Origin: Niameybacter massiliensis
Lineage (GTDB): Bacteria > Bacillota > Clostridia > Lachnospirales > Cellulosilyticaceae
DNA: 64,000 nt
Assembly (NCBI RefSeq): GCF_001282685.1
Contig: NZ_LN875033.1
Span: 2,501-66,500, forward strand
Direction: 5' to 3'
Shown here: piece by piece, positions 17,042 through 26,487 of the stretch
How positions within the stretch are numbered: the stretch's first letter is position 1
How the letters are laid out: each line of letters starts with the position of its first letter
Notes under the pieces: model-generated
What the model was told of the DNA's origin: nothing
Database searches by the model: none
The model's input: only the letters and a program-made list of their open reading frames with translations
Translations under genes and position numbers: made by a program

Positions 17042-17048
17042 ATCCTCC

Positions 17049-17831
17049 TTAGTCCACGTAAACTTTTCCGTCTACTTGTTTTTCTCTTGCTACAAAAGTA
17101 GCACGAAGTGTCTCTTCATTATAAGATTTATGTGTATAATCATCATAAATTGCAACAAGTTCTAAGCCTGCTTTTTCGATGATTTGTTTAATACATTCTA
17201 TTGAATAAGCTTTTTGATAATGGACTTCTTCAAAACGATCATAACGTCCATCTTCATCTTGTACAAAGAAGCTTACATAGAACTCATTGATTTGTTGTTT
17301 TTCATCATAAAAGTTCTCCCAAATATATGCGGCCTCTTCTGTCTGCTCTGCAAATACTTTATCCCCTAGAAGGGTTTTATATTTATGTGGTAAATTCACA
17401 TCAAAGATAAATAATCCGTCTTTTTCAAGATAATTATTTACCCATTTAAACATAGATAGTACTTTTTCTTCTTCCATAAGATAATTAATACTATCGCAGC
17501 TACTATAAATAACATCAACTGTTCCATAAAGCTCAAACTCTGTCATATCTTGCATAAGGTATAAGATGCCACGCCCAGCTTCTAATTCCTTTTCCCTAGC
17601 AATCATCAACATTTCTTCTGACCCATCTATCCCAATAACGTCTAAACCACGATCAGCAAAGAGTTCACACATTGTTCCTGTGCCACAACCTAAATCACAA
17701 ATAAGTTTAGGTTCAATACCGTGTTCTTTAATCACACTTTGTATAAAGTCTACCCATTGTACATAAGGTGTATCTTCCATAAAAGTATCATAAATCATTG
17801 CAAAATCATTATAAATGTCCAATTTTTCCAC
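17049..17831 (-). CDS. SAM-dependent class I methyltransferase
   Basis: A 260-aa Rossmann-fold methyltransferase: motif I LICDLGCGTGTMCELF (about residues 42-57), motif II VIGIDGSEEML, then a VDVIYSSCDSINYL segment and a C-terminal beta-rich part. The order resembles uncharacterised YqeM-like enzymes; the substrate is unknown. It forms a two-gene unit with hslO. Confidence 0.85.
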   Translation of the reverse strand: MEKLDIYNDFAMIYDTFMEDTPYVQWVDFIQSVIKEHGIEPKLICDLGCGTGTMCELFADRGLDVIGIDGSEEMLMIAREKELEAGRGILYLMQDMTEFELYGTVDVIYSSCDSINYLMEEEKVLSMFKWVNNYLEKDGLFIFDVNLPHKYKTLLGDKVFAEQTEEAAYIWENFYDEKQQINEFYVSFFVQDEDGRYDRFEEVHYQKAYSIECIKQIIEKAGLELVAIYDDYTHKSYNEETLRATFVAREKQVDGKVYVD

Positions 17832-18007
17832 CTCTTTATCTGACGACTAAACTTTATTGTACACTAGCAGTTTTTTCTATGCAAATGTAATTTAAAATTT
17901 ACATATTAATTCCTTCTAATAAAATATTCTTTTGGTTTCTATCATAAATTATACTTGATTTGGTTATATTAATGATAGACATAAATTTTTCTCCCTTCAA
18001 TCCACTA

Positions 18008-18045
18008 AATAGACCATGAGAAACTCGTTCTCATGGTCTATTTTT
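18008..18045 (-). terminator. Terminator of dinB
   Basis: AATAGACCATGAGAA (from 18008) pairs with TTCTCATGGTCTATT (ending 18043), with short T-runs at both ends; immediately after the dinB stop. Confidence 0.85.
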
Positions 18046-19133
18046 CATTTCAAACTATCCATATATTCAAATAATGAAATATTTTCATGCTTACGTTCAT
18101 CTTCAGTCATAAGATGAGATAATGTAATCCCCAATAATCTTACCTTTTCATCTAAGTTATCCACTTTATGCATCAATTGTTCCACATAATTCATAATTTC
18201 TTGCGGCTCAATAATAGAAGAACTGGTCATCATACTTCTTGTAATTTGATTAAAGTCACTAAACTTAACTTTTAAGGTTACATTTTTTCCCCATACACCT
18301 CGACGTTTTACTCTTAAACTTACTTCTTCCGCCAGTGCTTCTAAAGCCTCTTTAGCTTCTATACTACTTAAACGTATATCTTCATTAAAAGTTGTCTCTG
18401 CTCCTATTGACTTGCGTACCCTGCTACATTCCACTTCTCTCTCATCAATTCCTCTTGCAAAGTCATATAAAAGATAACCTCGTTTTTTAAATACACTTAC
18501 TAAGTAACTCAGCTCTAAGTTCCTTAAATCTCTTCCGTAATGTACTCCTATTTTCTTCAATTCCTCTGCAGTCACTCTACCTACTAAAAAAAACTTATTA
18601 ATAGGTAGATTATCTAAAAGTTCTTGTGCCTTATCGGGCGTAATAACTGTCAAACCATTAGGTTTTTCATAATCTGATGCAATCTTAGCTAAAAATTTAT
18701 TATAAGATACCCCTGCCGAACCCGTTAAATGCAGTTCATTCCATATAGCTGCTTTAATTTCCTTAGCAATCTGTGTAGCAGAGGACATTTGCTTCTTATT
18801 TTCTGTTACATCTAGGTAGGCTTCATCTAATGATAAAAACTCTACTTTATCTGTATAACGCCTAAAAATCTCACCTATTTGAGCTGATACAGCTTTATAT
18901 ACTTCAAAACGCGGTCTAACAAAAATAGCATGGGGACAAAGTACCTTTGCTGTTTTTCCTGGCATTGCAGAATGAATCCCATACTTTCTCGCTTCATAAG
19001 AACACGTTGCTACAACACCACGTTCATTAGGATCACCACCTACAATAAGTGGCTTACCTTTTAGGCGTGGATTATCACGCATTTCTACTTGTGCAAAAAA
19101 AGCATCCATATCAACGTGTATAATCTTGCGCAT
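18045..19133 (-). CDS. dinB: DNA polymerase IV (Y-family)
   Basis: A 362-aa translesion polymerase. Palm/fingers signatures are HVDMDAFFAQVE (first metal-binding Asp) and SLDEAYLDVT (catalytic Asp-Glu), with AGVSYNKFLAKIASDYEKPNGLTVI following; the little-finger domain occupies about 240-350. The end lacks an obvious QxxLF-type clamp motif. It copies across damaged templates. Transcribed alone with its own terminator. Confidence 0.95.
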   Translation of the reverse strand: MRKIIHVDMDAFFAQVEMRDNPRLKGKPLIVGGDPNERGVVATCSYEARKYGIHSAMPGKTAKVLCPHAIFVRPRFEVYKAVSAQIGEIFRRYTDKVEFLSLDEAYLDVTENKKQMSSATQIAKEIKAAIWNELHLTGSAGVSYNKFLAKIASDYEKPNGLTVITPDKAQELLDNLPINKFFLVGRVTAEELKKIGVHYGRDLRNLELSYLVSVFKKRGYLLYDFARGIDEREVECSRVRKSIGAETTFNEDIRLSSIEAKEALEALAEEVSLRVKRRGVWGKNVTLKVKFSDFNQITRSMMTSSSIIEPQEIMNYVEQLMHKVDNLDEKVRLLGITLSHLMTEDERKHENISLFEYMDSLK

Positions 19134-19194
19134 ACTCCACTCCCCTTTGTTCCTAGTTTAACCGTATTAGTGTATCATTTTTTCCTCAAATGTT

Positions 19195-20469
19195 CTATAA
19201 AGATTCTAACTCTCCCTCTATGTAATTAACAAATTGTTTAGCTGTACGTCCTGATTTTCCGTTATTCCACATTTCCCATTTCAATGCTTCTCTTTCTAAA
19301 ACCTGCTCATCTATTTGAATATTTCTCTGGGCTACAATTCCCTTTACAATATCTAAATACTCCTTTTTATTAGGACTACTAAAACCAATTCGCATACCAA
19401 ATCTATCAGAAAGAGAAAGTTTTTCTTCTACTGTATCGTTTCCATGTAACTCATTTTCACTCATCTGTTCTTGAATAAGATGTCTACGATTAGACGTTGC
19501 ATAAATAACCATATGTTTTAGCTTTTCTTCTAATCCACCTTCTAAAATGGTTTTAAGCGCTGTATAAGTTTCTTCTTTATCTTCAAAGGCCAAATCATCT
19601 ATAAAAATAATAAAATAGTAAGGTTTATTTTGAATTAACCCCATTAACTCTTTTAAATGCATTAACTGGTCTTTTCTTATCTCTATCATTCTTAACTTTG
19701 TTGTACTTGCAAAATGATTAAGTATAGCTTTTACCATAGAAGATTTACCTGTTCCCCTAGCTCCATATAAAAGCAGGTTATTGGCTGGATATCCTTTTAA
19801 AAAGGTATGAGTATTTTTTAATATATCTTGTTTTTGTAACTCATAGCCAATTAAATCATTAAGCCCTATTGAGTCAGGTTTCTTAATACCTACAATCTCC
19901 TTATATCCTTTACTATCATCCCATTTAAATGCATAGTATCTAGCAAAATTACCACAACCTCTCTGATGATAAAACTCAAGTAAAGTTTCTGCTTTATCCC
20001 CCCATCCCTCTCTTCCTAATACTTCGACACAACGCTCTTCCTCATTTCCCCAATCTAAAAGTCCTTCTATTGCTCCTTGCATACAAACTGCATCTTTATG
20101 TTCTAATAAAATTTGTTTAAATATCCTAGAGTTTATACCACTTATTTGTTCTAAAAGATTTAATTCTACTTCTAAACTTTGCTTAATAGTTTGAGGGATT
20201 AATTTTTCTTGCTCCAAATAATATGTTATAAGATTTTCTCCATATAAAAGCTTATTTTCTATATAACCTTTTAAAGATTGATAAGGCTGTATAGTATAAA
20301 ATTTATAAGTAAAGCTATTATAGGCTTCAATTAATATTTCTAAGTCCTTCTCTTCTAAAAAATGTTCAATGACCTCTTCTAATTGACTTATTAACTCACT
20401 TTGTCTTAAATTTCTAAGTACGCACAATCTTACAAACCAGGACTTCATCAATTTTAAATTTGCTTTCAT
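19195..20469 (-). CDS. AAA+ ATPase, DUF815 family
   Basis: A 424-aa protein with a helical N-terminal half (about 1-190) and a C-terminal AAA+ domain: Walker A GARGTGKSSMVK (about 235), Walker B IIFIDDLAFE, sensor-like IYATSNRRHLI and an arginine-containing LSDRFGMRIGF. This is the DUF815 layout, similar to YcaO-unrelated stand-alone ATPases of unknown role in Firmicutes. No partner gene is adjacent. The N-terminal sequence is weakly conserved and the start is the first Met after the upstream spacer. Confidence 0.85.
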   Translation of the reverse strand: MKANLKLMKSWFVRLCVLRNLRQSELISQLEEVIEHFLEEKDLEILIEAYNSFTYKFYTIQPYQSLKGYIENKLLYGENLITYYLEQEKLIPQTIKQSLEVELNLLEQISGINSRIFKQILLEHKDAVCMQGAIEGLLDWGNEEERCVEVLGREGWGDKAETLLEFYHQRGCGNFARYYAFKWDDSKGYKEIVGIKKPDSIGLNDLIGYELQKQDILKNTHTFLKGYPANNLLLYGARGTGKSSMVKAILNHFASTTKLRMIEIRKDQLMHLKELMGLIQNKPYYFIIFIDDLAFEDKEETYTALKTILEGGLEEKLKHMVIYATSNRRHLIQEQMSENELHGNDTVEEKLSLSDRFGMRIGFSSPNKKEYLDIVKGIVAQRNIQIDEQVLEREALKWEMWNNGKSGRTAKQFVNYIEGELESL

Positions 20470-20551
20470 ACAATCACATCATTTCTCTTTCAAATTTTCT
20501 TATGCCTATCCTATCACAATATTTCTTTCAATTCAAAATTCTTTTTTCGCA

Positions 20552-20598
20552 TAAAAAAATAGACATTGAATCAGTTTCCTGTTTTCAATGTCTATTTC
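20552..20598 (-). terminator. Terminator of the SASP-like gene
   Basis: AAATAGACATTGAA pairs with TTCAATGTCTATTT (about 20557-20570 with 20584-20597), followed by T-rich DNA on the minus strand. Confidence 0.8.
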
Positions 20599-20612
20599 CT
20601 TTCAACTATTCT

Positions 20613-20825
20613 TTACATATTTTCATTTTCTTTATTTTTAAGTTCACGTTTCTTCTTAGTCATAAGTCCACCAATGCGTCCTGTTTCTTTAGGTGATAAG
20701 CTTTTCCATCCATCTTTTTGTACTTTTTCTAAAAGTCCAAGTTCTTCTGCAATCTCTAATTTCATTTTTTGATCTGGTGAAAGTGCATCAAATAACTTTT
20801 CTTTTGAATTTCCATTATTGTTCAT
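20613..20825 (-). CDS. Divergent alpha/beta-type SASP
   Basis: A 70-aa protein with the alpha/beta small acid-soluble spore protein pattern in weakened form: EIAEELGLLEKVQKDGW, then SLSPKETGRIGGLMTKKK (compare xxxSVGGxMVKxM). These proteins coat spore DNA. The frame opens at 20852, but AAGGAAGGG overlaps that beginning and sits 7 nt before the ATG at 20825, so I start there. The C-terminal tail (KRELKNKENENM) is unusual. A classical SASP occurs at 51.5 kb. Confidence 0.75.
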   Translation of the reverse strand: MNNNGNSKEKLFDALSPDQKMKLEIAEELGLLEKVQKDGWKSLSPKETGRIGGLMTKKKRELKNKENENM

Positions 20826-20998
20826 AATATACCCTTCCTTTTTTGTATTCATGTTCTAAAGTATGGATAGTTTATCCTTAAAATATACACCCTTACCCTA
20901 CTTTTTTATTTTTCTTACACCTTTTCTCAAATCATGCATATAATATTGTTTATATGGTTATATATAATTGTTTGTAATTATTTTTAATTTTTATAACC

Positions 20999-21027
20999 TT
21001 GACACATCTTTTAACCCATGCTATCAT
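20999..21027 (+). promoter_or_regulatory. Promoter of the lysine operon
   Basis: TTGACA (20999-21004) and TATCAT (21022-21027) with a 17-bp spacer, about 25 bp before the riboswitch. Confidence 0.8.
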
Positions 21028-21054
21028 TAGACACAATTAAATACGCATTTTTCC

Positions 21055-21240
21055 AATCACGTAGAGGCGCGATGCTTATCAGTACTTTTTATGATCTTTG
21101 CAAGAAGAAATGACTAAATAGGAAAGGACGTATCGCCGAAGGAGTAAAACGCTTGCACACTTTGTTCCTGGGGGTATAGTTAATAACTATACAACTGTCA
21201 CCTTTTGCTATACAATAGGTGGTGTGCTACTGTGTTTAAA
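21055..21240 (+). promoter_or_regulatory. Lysine riboswitch (L-box)
   Basis: Contains the conserved blocks GTAGAGGCGCG, ATCAGTA, AGGAAAGGACGTATCGCCGAAGGAG and the later CTGGGGGTATAG...ACTGTCACC, ending in a helix with GGTGGTGTGCTACTGTG. It precedes asd-dapA-dapB, the lysine/diaminopimelate pathway. Lysine binding favours the downstream terminator. Confidence 0.95.
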
Positions 21241-21288
21241 TGATTTTCGTAAATGATTTTTATAAATGACTTTACATCATTTGGATTC

Positions 21289-21328
21289 ACAGCCAGCTTA
21301 CCCACTAAGCTGGCTTTTATTATTTTAA
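21289..21328 (+). terminator. Riboswitch expression-platform terminator
   Basis: AGCCAGCTTA (21291-21300) pairs with TAAGCTGGCT (21306-21315), followed by TTTTATTATTTT; 25 bp before asd. Confidence 0.88.
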
Positions 21329-21350
21329 CAATTTTAGGGAGGATTTAATT

Positions 21351-22349
21351 ATGAAAAAAATTAATTTAGCTGTTGTTGGCGCAACAGGCATGGTAGGGCG
21401 TACATTCTTAAAGGTGTTAGAAGAAAAGAACTTACCTATTGAAAACTTCTATGTATTTGCATCTGCTCGTTCAGCAGGTTCAACACTTACTTTCATGGGT
21501 AAAGAATACACTGTTCTTGAACTTACTGAAACAAGTTTCAAAGAACACCAAATTGATATTGCTCTTTTCTCTGCCGGTGGTGGCACAAGCTTAAAATTCG
21601 CTCCAATTGCTGCCGAAAGCGGTTGTATTGTTATTGATAATAGTTCTGCTTGGCGTATGGATCCAAATGTTCCTCTAGTTGTACCTGAAGTTAATCCAGA
21701 AGCAATTAGATCACATAAAGGTATTATTGCAAATCCTAACTGCTCAACTATCCAGGCAGTTGTTGCACTTAAACCACTCAATGAATACTATGGTATTAAG
21801 AGAATAGTTTACACTACTTTCCAAGCTGTATCAGGCGCTGGTATGGGGGGCTGGAGTGATCTTGAAGAAGGACTTAAAGGTAATGCACCTAAAAAATTCC
21901 CTCATCAAATCGCAAATAACTGCTTACCTCACATTGATGTATTCTTAGAAAATGGTTATACAAAAGAAGAAATGAAAATGGTAGAAGAAACACGTAAGAT
22001 TTTTGATAATCAGTCTCTTCGTATCACTTCTACAACTGTACGTGTACCTGTTTTCAACAGCCACAGCGAAAGTATAAATGTTGAACTTAATAAACCATTT
22101 GAGATAAATGAACTTAAAGATGTAATTTCAAAAGGTGAAGGCATTATTATTCAAGATGATGTTGCTAATAATGTTTATCCACTTGCAATAAACGCTACTG
22201 GTCATGATGAAGTCTTTGTAGGACGTATTCGTCGTGATGAAAGTGTTGATAACGGTGTGAACTTATGGGTTGTAGCAGACAACATTCGTAAAGGTGCTGC
22301 TAGCAATGCGGTTCAGATCGCTGAATGGATTATCCAACATATGATGTAA
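21351..22349 (+). CDS. asd: Aspartate-semialdehyde dehydrogenase
   Basis: A 332-aa enzyme reducing aspartyl phosphate to aspartate semialdehyde with NADPH. Seen: nucleotide loop VGATGMVGRTFLKVL, the catalytic Cys in ANPNCSTIQ (about residue 126), and substrate-binding TTFQAVSGAGMGGW and TTVRVPVFNSHSESI with catalytic His. AGGGAGG lies before the ATG. First gene of the riboswitch-controlled operon. Confidence 0.97.
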   Translation: MKKINLAVVGATGMVGRTFLKVLEEKNLPIENFYVFASARSAGSTLTFMGKEYTVLELTETSFKEHQIDIALFSAGGGTSLKFAPIAAESGCIVIDNSSAWRMDPNVPLVVPEVNPEAIRSHKGIIANPNCSTIQAVVALKPLNEYYGIKRIVYTTFQAVSGAGMGGWSDLEEGLKGNAPKKFPHQIANNCLPHIDVFLENGYTKEEMKMVEETRKIFDNQSLRITSTTVRVPVFNSHSESINVELNKPFEINELKDVISKGEGIIIQDDVANNVYPLAINATGHDEVFVGRIRRDESVDNGVNLWVVADNIRKGAASNAVQIAEWIIQHMM

Positions 22350-22369
22350 ATCGAAAGGACTGATGATAA

Positions 22370-23254
22370 ATGGCAATTTTTGAAGGTGCAGGTGTAGCTA
22401 TCGTTACACCTTTCCACGAAGACGGAAGTATTAACTTTGGTAAGTTAGAAGAATTAATTGATTTTCAAATAAATAATCATACAGATGCTATTATAATTTG
22501 TGGTACAACTGGTGAAGCTTCTACTATGACAGATGAAGAACAACTAGAATGTATTAAAATAGCTGTAGATCGCACAAATGGTCGCGTTCCTGTTATTGCT
22601 GGAACTGGTAGCAATGATACACGCCATGGTATTACTCTTACTAAACGTGCTGCAGCTCTCGGTGTAGATGGAGTACTCCAAGTAACACCTTACTACAACA
22701 AAGCAACTCAAAAAGGACTTATTGAACATTTTGATGCTATTGGTAAAGCTTGCGATGTTCCTATGATCCTTTATAGTGTGGCTTCTAGAACAGGTGTTAA
22801 CATTGCTCCTGAAACAGCTTATGAGCTTTCAAAACGTGATTATGTAGTTGGTATCAAAGAAGCTAGCGGCAATATCTCACAAGTAGCACAAATTGCTCGT
22901 TTATGCGGACCTGATTTTGCTATCTACTCTGGTAACGATGATCAGATTATTCCTGTACTTGCACTTGGTGGTAAAGGTGTTATTTCTGTACTTTCAAACG
23001 TTGCTCCTAAAGAGACTCATGATATCGTTAATTTATACCTTCAAGGTCAGACTCGTGAGGCTCTTAACCTTCAATTAGATTATCTTCCTCTTGTAGATTC
23101 ACTTTTCTGTGAAGTTAATCCAATTCCGGTTAAAGCTGCACTTAATTATATGGGATTTGAAGTTGGTCCATGTAGATTACCTCTAACAAACTTAGAGCCA
23201 ACTAACGAAGAAAAAGTTAAAGCTGCCCTTCGTGCAGTTTCACTTATTGACTAA
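22370..23254 (+). CDS. dapA: 4-hydroxy-tetrahydrodipicolinate synthase
   Basis: A 294-aa TIM-barrel aldolase: GVAIVTPFHEDGSIN at the start, CGTTGEASTM, TPYYNKATQKG (Tyr about 134), YSVASRTGVNI and the Schiff-base Lys in VVGIKEASGN (about 162). It condenses pyruvate with aspartate semialdehyde. Starts 20 bp after asd with AAAGGACTG before the ATG. Confidence 0.97.
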   Translation: MAIFEGAGVAIVTPFHEDGSINFGKLEELIDFQINNHTDAIIICGTTGEASTMTDEEQLECIKIAVDRTNGRVPVIAGTGSNDTRHGITLTKRAAALGVDGVLQVTPYYNKATQKGLIEHFDAIGKACDVPMILYSVASRTGVNIAPETAYELSKRDYVVGIKEASGNISQVAQIARLCGPDFAIYSGNDDQIIPVLALGGKGVISVLSNVAPKETHDIVNLYLQGQTREALNLQLDYLPLVDSLFCEVNPIPVKAALNYMGFEVGPCRLPLTNLEPTNEEKVKAALRAVSLID

Positions 23255-23278
23255 TACTTTATAGAAAGGGTGACACAC

Positions 23279-24037
23279 ATGACCAATATATTATTACATG
23301 GTTGTAATGGAAGAATCGGGCAAGCCATATCACGTATCGTTAAAGACCATCAAAACTTAAACATCGTAGCTGGTGTAGACCCTAATCTTTCTGTACCAAA
23401 TGCTTTTCCTGTATTCGATCGTATCGAAAACTGTACTATGCCTGTAGATGTTATTATCGACTTTTCTACTGCTAGTGCTGTTAGACCTCTTCTTGAGCAT
23501 GCTATTTCAAAGAAAATTCCTGTTGTTGTTTGTACAACCGGACTTTCTCCTGAAGATATAGACTTCTTACATGAGGCTAGTAAAGAGATTCCTATCTTCT
23601 TTTCTGCTAACATGTCTCTTGGTGTCAATCTTCTTATTACATTAGCAAAACGTGCAACAGAAGTACTCGCTGATTGCGGATTTGACATTGAAATTATTGA
23701 AAAACATCATAATCAAAAAGTTGATGCTCCAAGCGGTACTGCACTTGCTATTGCAAATGCAATTACAGATACTCTTGATCAAAATTATGAATTAAGATAT
23801 GACCGTTCAGGTGTACGTGAAAAACGTCCTAAAAACGAAATAGGTATTCACGCAGTACGTGGTGGTACTATTGTAGGCGAACATGACATCTTATTTGCTG
23901 GAAATGATGAAGTGATTACTTTATCTCATTCTGCAGCATCTAAAGAAGTCTTTGCAGTAGGTTCTCTTAAAGCTGCTGCTTTCTTAGCTCCTAAAACACC
24001 TGGACTATATAATATGGAACATCTTTTAAATCAATAA
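23279..24037 (+). CDS. dapB: 4-hydroxy-tetrahydrodipicolinate reductase
   Basis: A 252-aa reductase with an NAD(P) loop (LHGCNGRIGQAISRI), catalytic EIIEKHHNQKVDAPSGTAL and HAVRGGTIVGEHDI. A GTG at 23270 is in frame, but GAAAGGG lies 9 nt before the ATG at 23279, which I prefer. Last gene of asd-dapA-dapB, ending in a terminator. Confidence 0.96.
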   Translation: MTNILLHGCNGRIGQAISRIVKDHQNLNIVAGVDPNLSVPNAFPVFDRIENCTMPVDVIIDFSTASAVRPLLEHAISKKIPVVVCTTGLSPEDIDFLHEASKEIPIFFSANMSLGVNLLITLAKRATEVLADCGFDIEIIEKHHNQKVDAPSGTALAIANAITDTLDQNYELRYDRSGVREKRPKNEIGIHAVRGGTIVGEHDILFAGNDEVITLSHSAASKEVFAVGSLKAAAFLAPKTPGLYNMEHLLNQ

Positions 24038-24075
24038 AGACTGTCATATAATTAATAATTATTGTCTTAACAAAT

Positions 24076-24125
24076 AAATGAGCTATAAAACTAAACTTCT
24101 AATTAGTTTTATAGCTCATTTTCAT
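24076..24125 (+). terminator. Bidirectional terminator after dapB
   Basis: A 19-bp inverted repeat pairs AAATGAGCTATAAAACTAA with its complement around an 8-nt loop, with a T-run on the + side. It also serves the convergent minus-strand genes. Confidence 0.85.
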
Positions 24126-24173
24126 ATATCAAAACTTTTTATACGCTATTTACGTCTTTTGCAACAGCCTCTT

Positions 24174-25124
24174 CTATTCTATTATTATTTCTTTTAAAAC
24201 TTCTACTTCTTCAGTCTTTGTTTTATCTAAAGAAGAGAATTTACCAGCTATAATAAGTAAAGTAGGTGCTAAAATCATAAGACTACTTGCGACTACTCCA
24301 TATTGACTAATCACTTGAGCCTTGGCTCCAAGTACTACACCAAGTGACCTGCACAATGTACCTATATATGAAGTTGCAACAGGTAACATATAGCGTTCAT
24401 AGATTCCTATATCCCATATTAAAAATACGCCTAACCCATATAACACAAATAACATAACTGTTATACCACAGCTAGATAAGCATTGTAACACTCTACTTTG
24501 TAGTGTACGACAAAGCTTACCTAAGAAGAAACATGTTACAAAAATGACTATTGTCATGATGGCTCCAAAAATCATCTTTTGTTTCGAATCGTTTATTAGT
24601 GTCGGGAAGGACATTACTATAATGTGAGTTATCATAAAGAGATAGAAGTAACCTGTTCCTGTGAGTATCAAATTATAGCATACACCCCAAGCTTGACCTT
24701 TGCTCCCTCTAATGATTCTACCTAATTCTAACATTCCTAATGCTACAATTAAGAATACAGCAAGCCCAATAGCTACATCTACATCTCTTGAAATTTCTAC
24801 CCCTATCGCTCCACCTAGTTTACCGATAGAATGATATACTTGAGGTACCATTCTTCTAAATACAGTAATAAGTTCTGTACTTTGGATCCCTCTTCCTACT
24901 GCATAAATAATACCTGCTCCTATATAGGTTAAGAAGATAGCTATTCTACTTCCCCATATTCCTTTTTTATCTAATAGATACCCTAATAACAAATAGGTTC
25001 CACATGTCCCTAGCACAATAAGGATTGGTGCAAACTTAAATAGTTCAAAGTTAAAATAAGCTAGTAAAATAAGTAATAAATACGTCACAGCCCCAATACC
25101 GAAACTTAATAAATTATTTTTCAT
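24174..25124 (-). CDS. Multi-pass membrane protein of unknown function
   Basis: About 316 aa with around nine hydrophobic segments, among them SFGIGAVTYLLLILLAYF at the N-terminus, and a short charged tail (SSLDKTKTEEVEVLKEII). I see no motif that I recognise. The frame is open to 25160, but GAGGGGATTAGG precedes the ATG at 25124. It immediately follows cobO on the same strand, so the two are probably cotranscribed; a link to corrinoid handling is only a guess from position. Confidence 0.7.
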   Translation of the reverse strand: MKNNLLSFGIGAVTYLLLILLAYFNFELFKFAPILIVLGTCGTYLLLGYLLDKKGIWGSRIAIFLTYIGAGIIYAVGRGIQSTELITVFRRMVPQVYHSIGKLGGAIGVEISRDVDVAIGLAVFLIVALGMLELGRIIRGSKGQAWGVCYNLILTGTGYFYLFMITHIIVMSFPTLINDSKQKMIFGAIMTIVIFVTCFFLGKLCRTLQSRVLQCLSSCGITVMLFVLYGLGVFLIWDIGIYERYMLPVATSYIGTLCRSLGVVLGAKAQVISQYGVVASSLMILAPTLLIIAGKFSSLDKTKTEEVEVLKEIIIE

Positions 25125-25160
25125 CCTAATCCCCTCTTTAACCTTCTCTTTGGTATACAT

Positions 25161-25700
25161 TTAAAATTCAATACCAGCCCTTGCTTGAATCCCTTTTTCC
25201 ATTGGATGTTTTACTGCATCAATATAACTTACATAATCAGCTTTTTCTTTTAGCTCATCTGGTAATTGACGCCCTGTAAGTACAAGTTCCATAAATTCTG
25301 GCTTATCATCTACAAGCTGTAAAACTTCTTTTAAATCTGCAAATCCAAGTTGAAGTACGCCTAAAATTTCATCTAAAATGAGGATATCGCACTCTCCTGT
25401 ATCCATTACTTTTTTAGCAAATTTAAGTGCCATGTGAATCTCTTGAGCAAGCTCTGCTTTTTCCTCCTCTGATAAGGTCCAAGTAAATCCTCTTTCCTTT
25501 TCAAAGTGAAAAACTTTAAATCCAGGTTCTAATGACTTTAATGTCTTGCATTCACCTGTATTGTCATTTTTAAGGAATTGAATCATAATGACTTTTAGGT
25601 TATTGCCTAGTGCACGTATTCCTAGCCCAATAGCTGCTGTACTCTTACCTTTACCTGGTCCACAATAAACCTGCGTAAGTCCTTGTTTCATCTTTGTCAC
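25161..25700 (-). CDS. cobO: Corrinoid adenosyltransferase (CobO/BtuR type)
   Basis: A 179-aa ATP:cob(I)alamin/cob(I)yrinate adenosyltransferase. The P-loop YCGPGKGKSTAAIGLG is near residue 12, followed by VIMIQFLKND, ILDEILGVLQLG (Walker B-like) and VLTGRQLPDELKEKADYV. It makes adenosylcobalamin, the cofactor of the class II ribonucleotide reductase encoded 2.4 kb away. Good length for the family. Confidence 0.94.
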   Translation of the reverse strand: MTKMKQGLTQVYCGPGKGKSTAAIGLGIRALGNNLKVIMIQFLKNDNTGECKTLKSLEPGFKVFHFEKERGFTWTLSEEEKAELAQEIHMALKFAKKVMDTGECDILILDEILGVLQLGFADLKEVLQLVDDKPEFMELVLTGRQLPDELKEKADYVSYIDAVKHPMEKGIQARAGIEF

Positions 25701-25709
25701 CTCTTCAAT

Positions 25710-26378
25710 TTATATGTTTAAAATATTTGCGTTTTCTTTTAAATAATTTTGCCTTAACTTATAGTCTGGCATAATTTGTTCTATAGTATGCCAAAAGGCC
25801 TTACTATGATCAAAATGAATTAAATGTACAACTTCATGTAAAGCTACATATCGAATAACTTCTATTGGCGCACCTATTAGTCTTACGTTATACGATAATG
25901 TTCCTCTTGCAGAACAACTTCCCCATCTTGTCTTTTGTTTTCTGATGGTTATTCTTTCATATTTACACCCTAATAAGTCACAATACTCTTGTGTAAACTG
26001 TGTCAGTAACTTTAGTGTTTGTTTCTTCATGTACATTTCAACCTGTTTTTTTATAAGAAAGAGGTCATTTTTATTCGGAGTAATAATAATAAAGTGCTTA
26101 TCACTTGTTGTAATAGTTGATTTTAATGTTAAACTTTCTTCTATCTCAACTGCTAATTTATCCCCTAAATATAAAATTTCTCTTTTTGCAAGCCAGTCCT
26201 TTGCTTGTAATCGTTGCTGTTTCTCTTCTACTGTTTTATTAATCCACTCTTGATGTTTAGCTACAAATTCATCTATCATCTTACTGTTTATTGTATATGG
26301 AGCTTTTACTAAAACTGTTAAATCATCTTGTATATAAATGGCAAGTGTTTTTCTCTTTTGTCTAACAAGCTTATACAT
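25710..26378 (-). CDS. YgjP-like zinc metallopeptidase (DUF45/M48-related)
   Basis: A 222-aa protein with the YgjP pattern: RKTLAIYIQDDLTVLVKAP, a KTRWGSCSARGTLSYNVRL block, the zinc motif HEVVHLIHFDHSKAFW (HExxH plus a third His) and QIMPDYKLRQNYL. Cytoplasmic; the substrate is not known. A longer frame starts at 26450, but AAAGGGAG sits just before the ATG at 26378. Head-to-tail with cobO (10 bp). Confidence 0.88.
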   Translation of the reverse strand: MYKLVRQKRKTLAIYIQDDLTVLVKAPYTINSKMIDEFVAKHQEWINKTVEEKQQRLQAKDWLAKREILYLGDKLAVEIEESLTLKSTITTSDKHFIIITPNKNDLFLIKKQVEMYMKKQTLKLLTQFTQEYCDLLGCKYERITIRKQKTRWGSCSARGTLSYNVRLIGAPIEVIRYVALHEVVHLIHFDHSKAFWHTIEQIMPDYKLRQNYLKENANILNI

Positions 26379-26432
26379 ATTTTCTCCCTTTCTTATCCCT
26401 AGATTATACTCTAAAATAAAGAATTTTTCCAC

Positions 26433-26473
26433 TAAAAAAGGAATCGTCACTAAGGTTCTGTGCCGATTCCTTC
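26433..26473 (-). terminator. Terminator after the SSB-like gene
   Basis: AAGGAATCG (26438-26446) pairs with CGATTCCTT (26464-26472), followed on the minus strand by a T-run. Confidence 0.8.
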
Positions 26474-26487
26474 ACCTATACTTTCTT

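Noticed and set aside
20853-20990. Possible additional small gene or riboswitch part before the lysine riboswitch
   Set aside because: Only AT-rich DNA with the -35 region of the lysine promoter and the start region of the SASP-like gene; no frame with a ribosome site.
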